A stretch of DNA of 64,000 bases from Flavobacterium limnophilum (GTDB taxonomy: Bacteria; Bacteroidota; Bacteroidia; Flavobacteriales; Flavobacteriaceae), in NCBI RefSeq assembly GCF_027111315.2, contig NZ_CP114289.2, positions 2,356,001-2,420,000 on the forward strand. The letters are read 5' to 3'. Under the pieces are notes generated by a model. The model searched no databases, was not told where the DNA came from, and was given only the letters and a program-made list of their open reading frames with translations. This document shows, one piece after another, positions 47,308 to 55,391 of this stretch; position 1 is the stretch's first letter; every line of letters begins with the position of its first letter. A program made the position numbers and the translations under genes.

Positions 47308-47334
47308 ACTTAATTTTAATATTTTACACATTTT

Positions 47335-48531
47335 ATGAAAAAGGAAGATTTATTATCCGATGAATTTTTGAAGCAATTCAAAACAGGCGAAGACCTTTAT
47401 GGCTTCTTAGCCCAACTACAAAAGCGAGGAATAGAGAAAATGCTCGAAGGCGAATTAGACGCCCATTTAGGCTATGATAAGCACGAGAAAACTACAAAAT
47501 CCAATGCTCGTAATGGTTTTTCTAACAAGAAAATAAAAACCTCATTTGGCGAATCTCAGATTCAAGTTCCCAGAGATCGAGAAGCCTCATTTAACCCTTT
47601 AATTGTGCCCAAAAGGCAAAATATGCTCGATGGTTTAGAGAACGTAATAATCTCTCTCTATGCCAAAGGAATGAGCAATAGCGACATCGAAGAACAAATA
47701 AGAGAAGTTTATAATTTTGAGGTTTCCACTAGTACTATTTCTAGGATAACCGACACGGTTTCGAGTGATATTATTGCTTGGCAAAACCGACCTTTAGAGG
47801 CTGTTTATCTGATAGTCTGGATGGACGGAATTGTTTTTAAAGTTAGAGAAAACTCAAAAATAGTCAATAAAACCATCTATTTAGCCGTTGGACTTAATAG
47901 AGAAGGTAAAAAAGAAGTCCTTGGAATGTGGCTAGGAAAGAATGAAAGTGCTAGTTTCTGGCTTGGCGTTTTAACAGATTTAAAAGCTAGAGGAGTTGAA
48001 GATATACTAATTACTGCTACTGACAATCTAAATGGTTTTACGCAAACTATCAAAAATGTATTCCCAGAATCACAAACCCAAATCTGTGTAGTACATCAAA
48101 TTAGAAACTCAGCTCGTTATGTGGTTTGGAAAGATAAAAAGGAATTTTCGGCAGATATGAAGCTTATTTACAATGCTCCAACTAAAGAAGCTGCTAAAGC
48201 ATCTCTGGGAGATTTTTCTAAAAAATGGAATAATAAATATCCTTATGCGATTAAATCCTGGGAAGAAAATTGGGAGGAACTTACCGTATTCTTTGACTTT
48301 CCAGTAGAAATCAGAAAGATAATTTACACCACAAATTTAATCGAAAACCTCAATGGTAAAATCAGAAAATACACTAAAAACAAATTATCATTCCCAACGG
48401 ATGAAGCTGTTTTAAAATCTGTATATTTGGCTTTGAGAGAGGCAACCAAAAAATGGTCGATGCCAATCCAAAACTGGGGATTAATCCTCAACCAGTTCTT
48501 AACTATATTTGAAAAAAGGGTTCAACTTTAA
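47335..48531 (+). CDS. IS256-family transposase
   Basis: A 398-residue mutator-type DDE transposase. The N-terminal part has [18 protein letters not shown] and [17 protein letters not shown], hallmarks of the family. The HTH-like region includes ALYAKGMS-type sequence ([16 protein letters not shown]). The catalytic core has the first Asp in [13 protein letters not shown], the second in [10 protein letters not shown], the C/H-containing [15 protein letters not shown], and the final Glu in [14 protein letters not shown]. Full length, no frameshift, so probably active. Confidence 0.96.
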   Translation: MKKEDLLSDEFLKQFKTGEDLYGFLAQLQKRGIEKMLEGELDAHLGYDKHEKTTKSNARNGFSNKKIKTSFGESQIQVPRDREASFNPLIVPKRQNMLDGLENVIISLYAKGMSNSDIEEQIREVYNFEVSTSTISRITDTVSSDIIAWQNRPLEAVYLIVWMDGIVFKVRENSKIVNKTIYLAVGLNREGKKEVLGMWLGKNESASFWLGVLTDLKARGVEDILITATDNLNGFTQTIKNVFPESQTQICVVHQIRNSARYVVWKDKKEFSADMKLIYNAPTKEAAKASLGDFSKKWNNKYPYAIKSWEENWEELTVFFDFPVEIRKIIYTTNLIENLNGKIRKYTKNKLSFPTDEAVLKSVYLALREATKKWSMPIQNWGLILNQFLTIFEKRVQL

Positions 48532-48585
48532 TTAAAAAATCAAACCCCTATATTTTTAAACTTACACACTTTTTGGGATAGTGTC

Positions 48586-48621
48586 AAAATCTAGAGTTAA
48601 TATTAGATTTTTGACCTTTTT
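48586..48621 (+). terminator. Right half of the terminator split by the IS256 element
   Basis: Bases 48604-48616 (TAGATTTTTGACC) followed by T5 are exactly complementary to GGTCAAAAATCTA at 47227-47239, across the end of the HTH gene. The 9-bp duplication at 48586-48594 still allows a shorter AAAATCTA/TAGATTTT hairpin here, so some terminator activity may remain. Confidence 0.75.
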
Positions 48622-48847
48622 AGTTTATACTTTCATCATTAACCATCAAAATAATATAGCAATACTTCATATAGTTTTTATATATCTGTAAATAAAAAAT
48701 CAAAGTTTATAACTACTTTTGTATCAAACAACTCCCTTGAGTTATGTTGTCTTAATAAGGATACTTTGTTTTATTTTGCGATAGTTTGCTTTAAATTGTA
48801 CCATTATTGTACCACTAAAGTTTGAAACCCTTTCTAAGTAAGGAAAG
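48622..48847. other. AT-rich non-coding stretch in the mobile-element remnant
   Basis: No open frame that I can support. A fragment of an integrase gene is conceivable here on either strand, but I could not reconstruct a recognisable motif. Confidence 0.3.
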
Positions 48848-48940
48848 TTATTTTCTGCATCGGAAAATAAGCATTGCCGACAACATCCCCCTTAGGCTCC
48901 GAGCTTTTGTTTCATTTGTTTATCGTTACAAAAGCTTGGA
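48848..48940. other. Pair of hairpins, candidate remnant of a transfer origin
   Basis: Two stems lie close together: TTATTTTC-N7-GAAAATAA (48848-48870) and a 13-bp stem TCCGAGCTTTTGT (48898-48910) with 48928-48940, with one G-T pair and a 17-base loop. Between them is a G/C-rich stretch (GCCGACAACATCCCCC). Neither has a T tract, so they are not terminators. Position next to an excisionase-like gene and a broken frame suggests an oriT or replication-control remnant; this is inference. Confidence 0.35.
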
Positions 48941-48983
48941 TTCCGCATCCTCCTATTTGACCTCCTAATCGTCACTGAATTCC

Positions 48984-49196
48984 TTAAGGGTGATTCGGCG
49001 GTGTTTTGTCTATCCCTTTTTGTTTGAACATTGGAGTCCCCGTGATTGCTGATTTTAATCTGGGCGAAGCACTTCCTTTTTTATCTGCAGTCTCCATTTG
49101 TGTATCTATTTGGGCAACGAACCCTGACCAGTCTTGTTTGAAAGAAGGATTTGGATCGCTCCTCCCTAGTCGCTCCCCATGGCTATTTCCGTCTTT
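48984..49196 (-). pseudogene. C-terminal gene fragment, possibly from a mobilisation protein
   Basis: A 70-codon open stretch on the minus strand, bounded upstream by a stop. It reads well as protein (SDPNPSFKQDWSGFVAQIDT, then METADKKGSASPRLKSAITG and MFKQKGIDKTPPNHP) but has no plausible start. The composition, a charged and proline-rich tail, fits the end of a relaxase or mobilisation protein of a Bacteroidota element, but I cannot identify the family. Its place beside oriT-like hairpins and an excisionase-like gene supports a decayed mobile element. Confidence 0.4.
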
Positions 49197-49230
49197 TTAA
49201 CAAGGTATACTGCTATTAAATCAGTCTATT

Positions 49231-49406
49231 AGTTACTATACAGTTACCATACAGTTACTATATAATTACTATATACTTATTATATACTTATTATATACTT
49301 ATTATATACTTATTATATACTTATTATATACTTATTATATACTTATTATATACTTATTATATACTTATTATATACTTATTATATACTTATTATATACTTA
49401 TTATAT
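49231..49406. repeat. 16-copy 11-bp tandem array next to a promoter
   Basis: Sixteen head-to-tail 11-bp units without interruption. The first four vary (AGTTACTATAC, AGTTACCATAC, AGTTACTATAT, AATTACTATAT) and the other twelve are ACTTATTATAT. The array stops 15 bp before the -7 box of the following gene, so its last unit covers the place of the -33 box. The period is close to one helical turn and the sequence is pure A/T-biased, hence probably bent and easily melted. Confidence 0.95.
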
Positions 49407-49421
49407 ATAGTATTAAAATAG

Positions 49422-49429
49422 TATCTTTG
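49422..49429 (+). promoter_or_regulatory. -7 box (TATCTTTG) for the gene at 49458
   Basis: TATCTTTGC matches the Bacteroidetes -7 consensus and lies 28 bp before the start codon. No TTTG-type -33 box is present at the proper distance; that position is inside the 11-bp tandem array. Confidence 0.65.
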
Positions 49430-49457
49430 CCCCCATCATTCACTAATTTGAAAAGAA

Positions 49458-50204
49458 ATGGCCAAGATTAAAAGCATCATCAAGTTGAAAGGCACCATTG
49501 GAGGTATTAATTTTTATCAGCTCAATGGCGAGACCATTGGCCGCAAGGCAGGTGGCGGTTTTAATGGTGACGCCATCAAGACGAAGGACAGCATGGTGCG
49601 TGTTCGGGAAAATGGTTCCGAGTTTAAGGGGTGCATGCAGAGCGTGCAGTTTTTCAAGAAGGGATTGCAGCCTTTTTTGTGCCGCTTTAAAGATGGTACT
49701 TTGCACCAACGGTTGGTAAGTTTGTTTACGAAGCTTAAAAATTTGGATCTTGTTTCGGCTCGTGGATCGCGAACTGTTTTTGGCGGATTGCAAAGCACGG
49801 CTGGACAGGATTTGCTGAAAAGTTATTTGTTGACTTCCGGCTCCCGACTGGATGGTGTTTTGCACCAAAAAGTGCTTTTTGATTGGGGCACTGGATTTAG
49901 CATTCCTGATTTTGAAGGCAAACGGGTTAGTTTTCCTGCCGGTGCCACTCATCTTTCATTGCAAGTGGGGTATTTGACTCTTGATTTCGAGAATCAGGCT
50001 TCTACTTTTGGTTGCAGCGACACGGTTTATCTTAGTCCAACCGATGTTGGCACGGTTGTTCTCCCCGCTCCTGCTCTCGCTGATGCCGAGGGAGTACCAA
50101 TTGGGGTGGTTTTTGCACAATTTGTACAGGAAATGAATGGGGCGTTTTATCCGTTGAAAAATGAGAATAGCGTGGTGTTGGAGGTTGTGAGTTGTAGGTT
50201 GTAG
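49458..50204 (+). CDS. Conserved Bacteroidota protein of unknown function
   Basis: A 248-residue protein without signal peptide or membrane segment. The N-terminus IIKLKGTIGGINFYQLNGETIGRKAGGGFN followed by VRENGSEFKGCMQS resembles a family of roughly 200-260-residue proteins found in Flavobacterium genomes. These often have TRENGxEF at the same place and no assigned function. The C-terminal half is rich in beta-strand-like segments (LSLQVGYLTLDFENQAS, TVVLPAPALADAEG). I do not recognise a domain. Base composition is less AT-rich than its surroundings. The promoter carries the 11-bp tandem array, so expression may vary with copy number. Confidence 0.75.
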   Translation: MAKIKSIIKLKGTIGGINFYQLNGETIGRKAGGGFNGDAIKTKDSMVRVRENGSEFKGCMQSVQFFKKGLQPFLCRFKDGTLHQRLVSLFTKLKNLDLVSARGSRTVFGGLQSTAGQDLLKSYLLTSGSRLDGVLHQKVLFDWGTGFSIPDFEGKRVSFPAGATHLSLQVGYLTLDFENQASTFGCSDTVYLSPTDVGTVVLPAPALADAEGVPIGVVFAQFVQEMNGAFYPLKNENSVVLEVVSCRL

Positions 50205-50329
50205 GTTGTGGGTTTTCGGTTATGAGTTATCGGTTGGGGGCGATGGTTTTCCTGATTCGAGGGTAATTTTGGTTGGGTATCCCTTAGCTCAATGTCATTA
50301 AGTCAAGAATAAATACACTATAATTTTTT

Positions 50330-50538
50330 CATTTCGACGACGTGAAATCATGTAACGAGGAGCAACTTATAGGAGCAACAAATGGGAGCAACTTATGTGA
50401 GCAACTTATAGGAGCAACTTATAGGAGCAACTTATGTGAGCAACTTATGTGAGCAACTTATGTGAGCAACTTATAGGAGCAACAAATGTGAGCAACTTAT
50501 GTGAGCAACTTATGTGATTTCTCCCGCTGGTCGAAATG
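50330..50538. repeat. REP-like palindrome containing a 12-copy 13-bp tandem array
   Basis: Outer arms CATTTCGAC (50330-50338) and GTCGAAATG (50530-50538) with inner GTGAAATCA/TGATTTCTC form an imperfect palindrome of a kind common between Flavobacterium genes. Its centre is filled by 12 perfect-length 13-bp units from 50360 to 50515 (GAGCAACTTATGT, GAGCAACTTATAG and two GAGCAACAAATG variants). No open frame crosses it. Confidence 0.9.
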
Positions 50539-50595
50539 ACAAAAGGGCTTAATTTAATGACTTTGCCTTAAAAGGGGGAACCGAGTCCTAGATAA

Positions 50596-50769
50596 ATGAA
50601 GAAAGAACAGCTCTTAACTTTTAGGGGCTTAAAGGGTTTTGGGGCAATCCTTATCTCTTTGGCAAATGTTTCCTTTGTACACAAAGTATATGCCTGCATT
50701 AAGCGGGAGGATAAAACACTGCTGGTGGCCTTGCTGCAAAATATTGAAAGCCCTTTATCGTTGCAATAA
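50596..50769 (+). CDS. Possible 57-residue protein, unknown
   Basis: A short open frame starting ATGAAGAAAGAACAG, with a hydrophobic segment (FGAILISLANVSFVHKVYA) and a leucine-rich end (KTLLVALLQNIESPLSLQ). Codon use looks coding-like, but there is no recognisable promoter or family. It lies in the gap between the REP-like array and hsdR. Confidence 0.3.
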   Translation: MKKEQLLTFRGLKGFGAILISLANVSFVHKVYACIKREDKTLLVALLQNIESPLSLQ

Positions 50770-50832
50770 TCGCTCGCCGTTTGACTTGTATCTACACGTT
50801 TTACATCCTATTTCATAAAAAAAATGCTCTTT

Positions 50833-50846
50833 TACGGTTTCCCGTA
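50833..50846. promoter_or_regulatory. Palindrome TACGG-N4-CCGTA upstream of hsdR
   Basis: TACGG (50833-50837), TTTC, CCGTA (50842-50846), 128 bp before the hsdR start. A near-identical palindrome lies beyond hsdM at 63903-63916. It may be a regulator site or an island boundary; neither is shown. Confidence 0.4.
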
Positions 50847-50973
50847 CTAAAACATGGGCGAATTTCATTACCCTTGTTATTTGAAAGAATTTTATTTCTA
50901 AATACAAAGAACTTTTAGCTTAAAAACCAACATTTTTTCTATCTTTAACCCAAATAAAATTCGCACTAATTTT

Positions 50974-53829
50974 ATGCTCAACCAAAATCCCGAACAAATC
51001 GCCAGAGACCATATCGACAAACAGTTGATCGCGAGCGGGTGGATTATTCAGGACAAGAAAAAATTCAATCTTGCAGCGGGATTGGGAATTGCCATCAGGG
51101 AATACCAAACCGATATTGGCCCTGCGGATTATGTACTGTTCGTTGACAAGAAAGCCGTTGGCATTATTGAAGCCAAACGCGAAGAGGAAGGCATTCATTT
51201 GACTTCGGTGGAAGAACAATCGGCGCGCTATGCCAATGCCAAACTGCGATTGTTGAACAACGATCCTTTGCCTTTTGTTTATGAAAGCACGGGCGAAATC
51301 ACTCGTTTCACCAATTACAAAGACCCGAAACCCCGTTCCCGAAATGTTTTCAGTTTTCATCGACCGGAAACTTTCCTGCAATGGATGAAGGAAGACAAAA
51401 CGTTACGTGCCCGTTTGCACGATATCCCTACCCTGCCCATTGAAGGTTTGCGGGATTGTCAAATTACCGCCATTACCCATCTGGAAAAATCATTCAAAGA
51501 CCAGCGACCTAAAGCCTTGATTCAAATGGCAACGGGTGCAGGAAAAACCTTTACGGCGATTTCCTTTATTTATCGTTTGTTGAAATATTCGAAAGCCAAA
51601 CGCATTTTGTTTTTGGTGGATACCAAAAACTTGGGCGAACAAGCCGAAGGTGAATTTCGTTCCTATACTGCCAGTGAAGACAATCGCTTGTTTACGGAAT
51701 TGTACGGGGTGACTCGTTTGAGCAGTTCCTTCATTCCCAACGACAGTCAAGTATATATCAGTACCATTCAACGAATGTATTCCATCTTGAAGGAAACGGA
51801 ACTGGATGAAAGTGCCGAAGAGGAAAACCCGAACGAACAATTTTTTGAACCCAAAACGGCAGTTCCTGTGGGCTACAACGAAAAAGTGCCCATAGAGTTC
51901 TTTGACTTTGTGGTCATTGACGAATGCCATCGCAGCATTTACAATTTATGGAAACAGGTGTTGGATTATTTCGATGTTTTTCAAATTGGACTGACGGCAA
52001 CACCCGACAACAGAACCTTTGGTTATTTCAACCAAAATCTGGTTTGCGATTATGGTTATGAAAAAGCCGTGATCGATGGTGTTTTGGTTCCCTATAACGT
52101 GTTCACGGTGGAAACCCAAATTACCAAAGAAGGCAGTACGATAAAAATTGGAGAAAAGGTAGACAAGCGAGAACGACTCACCCGAAAGAAATTTTGGGAA
52201 GCCCTAGATGAAGATGAAGTGTATAGCGGCAAACAATTGGACAAAGACATTGTGAACCCCAGCACCATTCGCACCATAATCCGAGCGGTAAAAGAAAATT
52301 TGCCGGCGATGTTTCCCGACCGATTCCTCACCCCGACCCTCTCCAAAGGAGAGGGAGATGAAACCGAAATTGGGAATAGTGAAATTTTAGTTGATGCTTA
52401 TGCCAATGGATTTGAAGTGCCCAAACTATTGATATTTGCCAAAACCGATTCCCATGCCGAAGACATTATCGAAATCGTGCGGGAGGAATTTGGCGAAGAA
52501 AACAAGTTTTGCAAAAAGATCACCTATAAAAGTCTGGAAGACCCGAAGTCAGTACTCCAACAGTTCCGAAATGACTATTATCCCCGTATTGCCGTAACGG
52601 TTGACATGATTGCCACTGGAACCGACATCCGACCGCTGGAAGTCTTGTTGTTTATGCGCGACGTGAAAAGCCGTTCCTATTACGAACAAATGAAAGGCCG
52701 TGGCACGCGAACTTGTTCCGTGGAAGAATTGAAAGCCAAGGGAACGCCTTCTGCCCGATTCAGCAAAGACCATTTCGTGATTATTGACGCCATTGGTGTC
52801 GAGAGTTCGCAGAAAACCGACAGCCGCCCTTTGGAAAAAGCACCCGGTGTTTCGTTGAAAGATATTCTAGCCAACGTTGCCATGGGGAATACTTCAGAAG
52901 ACATGTTGACCACGCTGGCCAATCGCTTGATTCGTTTGGAACGCCAACTTTCCGAGAAAGACAAATTGAAGTTTGCCGAACAAGCCGATGGTTTTACGAT
53001 TAACCATATCGTGAAACAGTTGTTGAACGCCTATGACCCAGATACCCTCACGAATAGTGAAACAGGAATCCGAAATGTTATGCGAGGCTTCGCTCCTATT
53101 GAAATTGAAAAAGCCATCGAGACTGAAAAACAAAAACTGATTGAAGCAGCGGTTGCAGTTTTCCACAATCCCGACTTGCGTGATTTTATCGTGGACATTC
53201 GCAAAAAATACGACCAGATTATTGACGTGGTCAATATAGACGCGATTACCAACATAGGTTGGGTAAAAGACCATGCTTCGGCAAGTTCCGCATTGATAGA
53301 AGACTTTAAAAGCTGGATTGAAAGCCACAAAGACGAAATCACGGCTTTGCAACTATTCTATGCGCAAGATTACCGCCACCGTACTTTTACCTACAAAATG
53401 ATAAAAGAGCTAAGCGAAAAACTGAAAACCGAAAAACCCTTATTGGCACCCTTGACCGTTTGGCGTGCCTACGAACAACTGGAAAAAACCAACGGTTCGA
53501 CCAAAAGCGAGCTGATTGCCCTGGTTTCCTTGATACGTCGCGTGAGCGGCATTGATACCATGCTCACGGCTTATGACAAAACAGTGGACAAAAATTTCCA
53601 AAACTGGATTTTCAAGAAAAATGCCGGACAACACAATGCCTTTACTGAAGACCAAATGCAATGGTTGCGAATGATGAAGGACTATGTCGCCAACAGTTTT
53701 CACATTGACCGAGATGATTTTGATTTAAGCCCTTTTAATGCCGAAGGCGGTTTGAGCAAAATGTGGCAGTTGTTTGGGGAAGAAACGGATGTGATTATTA
53801 ATGAATTAAATGAGGTTTTAGCAGCTTAA
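50974..53829 (+). CDS. hsdR: Type I restriction enzyme, R (motor/nuclease) subunit
   Basis: A 951-residue HsdR subunit of the EcoEI-like type. The N-terminal PD-(D/E)XK nuclease domain includes IGPADYVLFVDKKAVGIIEAKREEE (about residues 45-75). The SF2 translocase has Walker A with K191 (ATGAGKT), the Walker B variant DECHRS (D316) and motif VI GRGTR near residue 575. The C-terminal coupling domain follows from about 600. With HsdM and HsdS it cuts unmethylated foreign DNA after ATP-driven translocation. An insert of about 20 residues (near 452-472, LTPTLSKGEGDETEIG) is coded by a perfect palindrome and looks like an in-frame repeat insertion. The -7-like TATCTTTA lies 34 bp before the start. 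Confidence 0.96.
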   Translation: MLNQNPEQIARDHIDKQLIASGWIIQDKKKFNLAAGLGIAIREYQTDIGPADYVLFVDKKAVGIIEAKREEEGIHLTSVEEQSARYANAKLRLLNNDPLPFVYESTGEITRFTNYKDPKPRSRNVFSFHRPETFLQWMKEDKTLRARLHDIPTLPIEGLRDCQITAITHLEKSFKDQRPKALIQMATGAGKTFTAISFIYRLLKYSKAKRILFLVDTKNLGEQAEGEFRSYTASEDNRLFTELYGVTRLSSSFIPNDSQVYISTIQRMYSILKETELDESAEEENPNEQFFEPKTAVPVGYNEKVPIEFFDFVVIDECHRSIYNLWKQVLDYFDVFQIGLTATPDNRTFGYFNQNLVCDYGYEKAVIDGVLVPYNVFTVETQITKEGSTIKIGEKVDKRERLTRKKFWEALDEDEVYSGKQLDKDIVNPSTIRTIIRAVKENLPAMFPDRFLTPTLSKGEGDETEIGNSEILVDAYANGFEVPKLLIFAKTDSHAEDIIEIVREEFGEENKFCKKITYKSLEDPKSVLQQFRNDYYPRIAVTVDMIATGTDIRPLEVLLFMRDVKSRSYYEQMKGRGTRTCSVEELKAKGTPSARFSKDHFVIIDAIGVESSQKTDSRPLEKAPGVSLKDILANVAMGNTSEDMLTTLANRLIRLERQLSEKDKLKFAEQADGFTINHIVKQLLNAYDPDTLTNSETGIRNVMRGFAPIEIEKAIETEKQKLIEAAVAVFHNPDLRDFIVDIRKKYDQIIDVVNIDAITNIGWVKDHASASSALIEDFKSWIESHKDEITALQLFYAQDYRHRTFTYKMIKELSEKLKTEKPLLAPLTVWRAYEQLEKTNGSTKSELIALVSLIRRVSGIDTMLTAYDKTVDKNFQNWIFKKNAGQHNAFTEDQMQWLRMMKDYVANSFHIDRDDFDLSPFNAEGGLSKMWQLFGEETDVIINELNEVLAA
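52337..52355. repeat. Palindromic mini-repeat inserted in frame in hsdR
   Basis: CCCTCTCC-AAA-GGAGAGGG, a perfect 8-bp stem, encodes TLSKGEG between the two helicase lobes. Short palindromes of this composition are frequent between genes in many bacteria, and here the frame is kept. Confidence 0.7.
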
Positions 53830-53898
53830 AAGTTTAATAGAATTATACGCATAGGTTAAATCGATTAATAAATTTAACCTAACAATACAATTTAACAA

Positions 53899-53927
53899 TT
53901 GTATTTAAAAAATTAATTATACCTTTG
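53899..53927 (+). promoter_or_regulatory. Promoter of higB-higA-hsdS
   Basis: TTG (53899-53901), 18 bp, TACCTTTG (53920-53927), then 13 bp to the higB start codon. A complete Bacteroidetes-type promoter, so the toxin-antitoxin genes and hsdS are expressed separately from hsdR. Confidence 0.75.
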
Positions 53928-53940
53928 CACAAGAATTGAG

Positions 53941-54249
53941 ATGGATTTTACATTCAGAAATAAAGAATTAGAAAAATTATATATTACCGGAAAATCAAAA
54001 AAATTGAAGCTCCCTAGTGATATAATAGAAAAATTCTTTGCGAGATTGCAACAAATTGAAGCAGCGAACGACATTTATGATTTATGGAATGACAAGGGTT
54101 TGAATTTTGAAAAATTGACAAACACTGAAAACTCCTATTCTATGCGTTTAAAAATAAAATACCGTCTTGAAATGGATATTGATTGGAAAAATAATGAACT
54201 CACCATTGGAGATTTCATTATTACCGATATTTCCAATCATTATTCTTAA
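53941..54249 (+). CDS. higB: HigB/RelE-type toxin
   Basis: A 102-residue small basic protein of the HigB/RelE mRNA-interferase superfamily. Features are the N-terminal FRNKELEKLYITGKSKKLKLPSD, a central LWNDKGLNFEKL and the C-terminal beta strands YSMRLKIKYRLEMDIDW and NNELTIGDFIITDISNHY. In the family these form the RNA-cleaving beta sheet, where the Arg and Tyr/His near the C-terminus matter. The toxin gene precedes the antitoxin by 17 bp, the reversed order characteristic of higBA. It probably cleaves ribosome-bound mRNA when HigA is degraded. Confidence 0.85.
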   Translation: MDFTFRNKELEKLYITGKSKKLKLPSDIIEKFFARLQQIEAANDIYDLWNDKGLNFEKLTNTENSYSMRLKIKYRLEMDIDWKNNELTIGDFIITDISNHYS

Positions 54250-54266
54250 AAAAACTAACTTTCATT

Positions 54267-55391
54267 ATGGCAACTACCCAAAAATTAAGACCCGCAATTA
54301 AATTTGGCCCAGGCTATTTCATTCGGGAACAAATGGAATACCGAAGCTGGACACAAGAAGAACTTGCTGAAGTGATGGGAATGACCATCAAACACATCAA
54401 TAAAATACTAAAAGACAAGCAACCTATTACACTAGATACGGCTAAAGTATTGGCCGAGGTCTTTGATACTTCGCCTCAATATTGGTTGAATTTGGATGCC
54501 AATTACAGACTTTGGCTGGATTCTGTTCCTTCTGAAAAAGAAAAACAAGCAGAGCTTAAAGCCAATCTTTATGAACGTATGCCTATTAGAGACATGATTG
54601 CCAAAAACTGGATTCCAGCTTTTGCTGATGTATATGAACTTTATGATAACCTTCTAGAATTTTGGAACAGCAAAAAACTAGATTTTGAGGAATGGGACAA
54701 GCAAATTACGCCACTTTTAGCCAGAAAATCAGAGAGTTTCAATCAATACAAAGCCTCTTATACGTATACTTGGTACCATAAAGCAATGATGGTAGCAAGT
54801 ACTTTTTCTGTTCCTGAATTTGATAAAAAAGGATTAGTAGATTTATACCAAGAATTGCATCAATATACCATACAGGAAAACGGCATAAACGAATTCTTAG
54901 AAAAATTAAACCAATTGGGCGTTATTGTTTTTGTATTGCCCCATTTGCAAAAAACCTATTTAGACGGTGCGGCTTTTTATTGCAAAAACAACCCCGTGAT
55001 TGTTTACACCGCCAGATACAAACGCATTGATAACTTTTGGTTTACCATCGCACACGAAATAGCTCATATTTTATATCACTTGGATGAAAACAACAGTTTT
55101 TTTCTAGACAATTTTAGGGAAGAAGAAATAAATGATTTAGAAACCGAAGCCAACCAAATGGCCTCCGAAAAACTAAAACACGATACTATTATTGATTTTC
55201 TCAAACCGAAACTCAATTATCTTTCCAAGCAAGACATTGTTAGTTGTGCCAATGAACTAGCCATTCATCCCGCCATTATCATTGGCAAATTGGCACACGA
55301 TAAAACCATTTCTTATGCCAACCAAAACCTTTTTAATGAAAACGTTATCAGCCTTTTGGATGAAAAATATTGTATAGCTGATGTCAAATAA
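54267..55391 (+). CDS. higA: HigA antitoxin fused to an ImmA/IrrE-type metallopeptidase domain
   Basis: A 374-residue protein. An XRE-type HTH of the HigA kind lies at about residues 15-90 (GYFIREQMEYRSWTQEELAEVMGMTIKHINKIL, then PQYWLNLDANYRLW). The C-terminal half holds an ImmA/IrrE (M78-like) domain with the zinc motif H263-E264-x2-H267 (IAHEIAHILYH) and LETEANQMASEKL further on. The HTH should bind HigB and repress the promoter, and the peptidase-like domain may link control to a damage or phage signal. The last 11 bases overlap the hsdS start, so translation of hsdS is probably coupled to the antitoxin. Confidence 0.9.
   Translation: MATTQKLRPAIKFGPGYFIREQMEYRSWTQEELAEVMGMTIKHINKILKDKQPITLDTAKVLAEVFDTSPQYWLNLDANYRLWLDSVPSEKEKQAELKANLYERMPIRDMIAKNWIPAFADVYELYDNLLEFWNSKKLDFEEWDKQITPLLARKSESFNQYKASYTYTWYHKAMMVASTFSVPEFDKKGLVDLYQELHQYTIQENGINEFLEKLNQLGVIVFVLPHLQKTYLDGAAFYCKNNPVIVYTARYKRIDNFWFTIAHEIAHILYHLDENNSFFLDNFREEEINDLETEANQMASEKLKHDTIIDFLKPKLNYLSKQDIVSCANELAIHPAIIIGKLAHDKTISYANQNLFNENVISLLDEKYCIADVK

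Larger units (their letters stand above)
47241..48585 (+). mobile_element. IS256-family insertion sequence, complete
   Basis: A 1345-bp insertion sequence. Its ends are imperfect inverted repeats (left GTATCCTATAAAGTGTGTAAG, right reading inward CTATCCCAAAAAGTGTGTAAG). A 9-bp target duplication AAAATCTAG flanks it at 47232-47240 and 48586-48594. Without the element the flanks join into a perfect hairpin plus T tract, so it inserted into a rho-independent terminator. It carries a single intact transposase gene. Confidence 0.93.

Noticed and set aside
48622..48847. Possible integrase gene remnant
   Set aside because: A few short frames start with integrase-like residues, but no catalytic motif could be reconstructed on either strand.
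49443..49952. 169-codon open frame opposite the gene at 49458
   Set aside because: It is the antisense shadow of a better-supported plus-strand gene with a -7 box; its translation has no recognisable motif.
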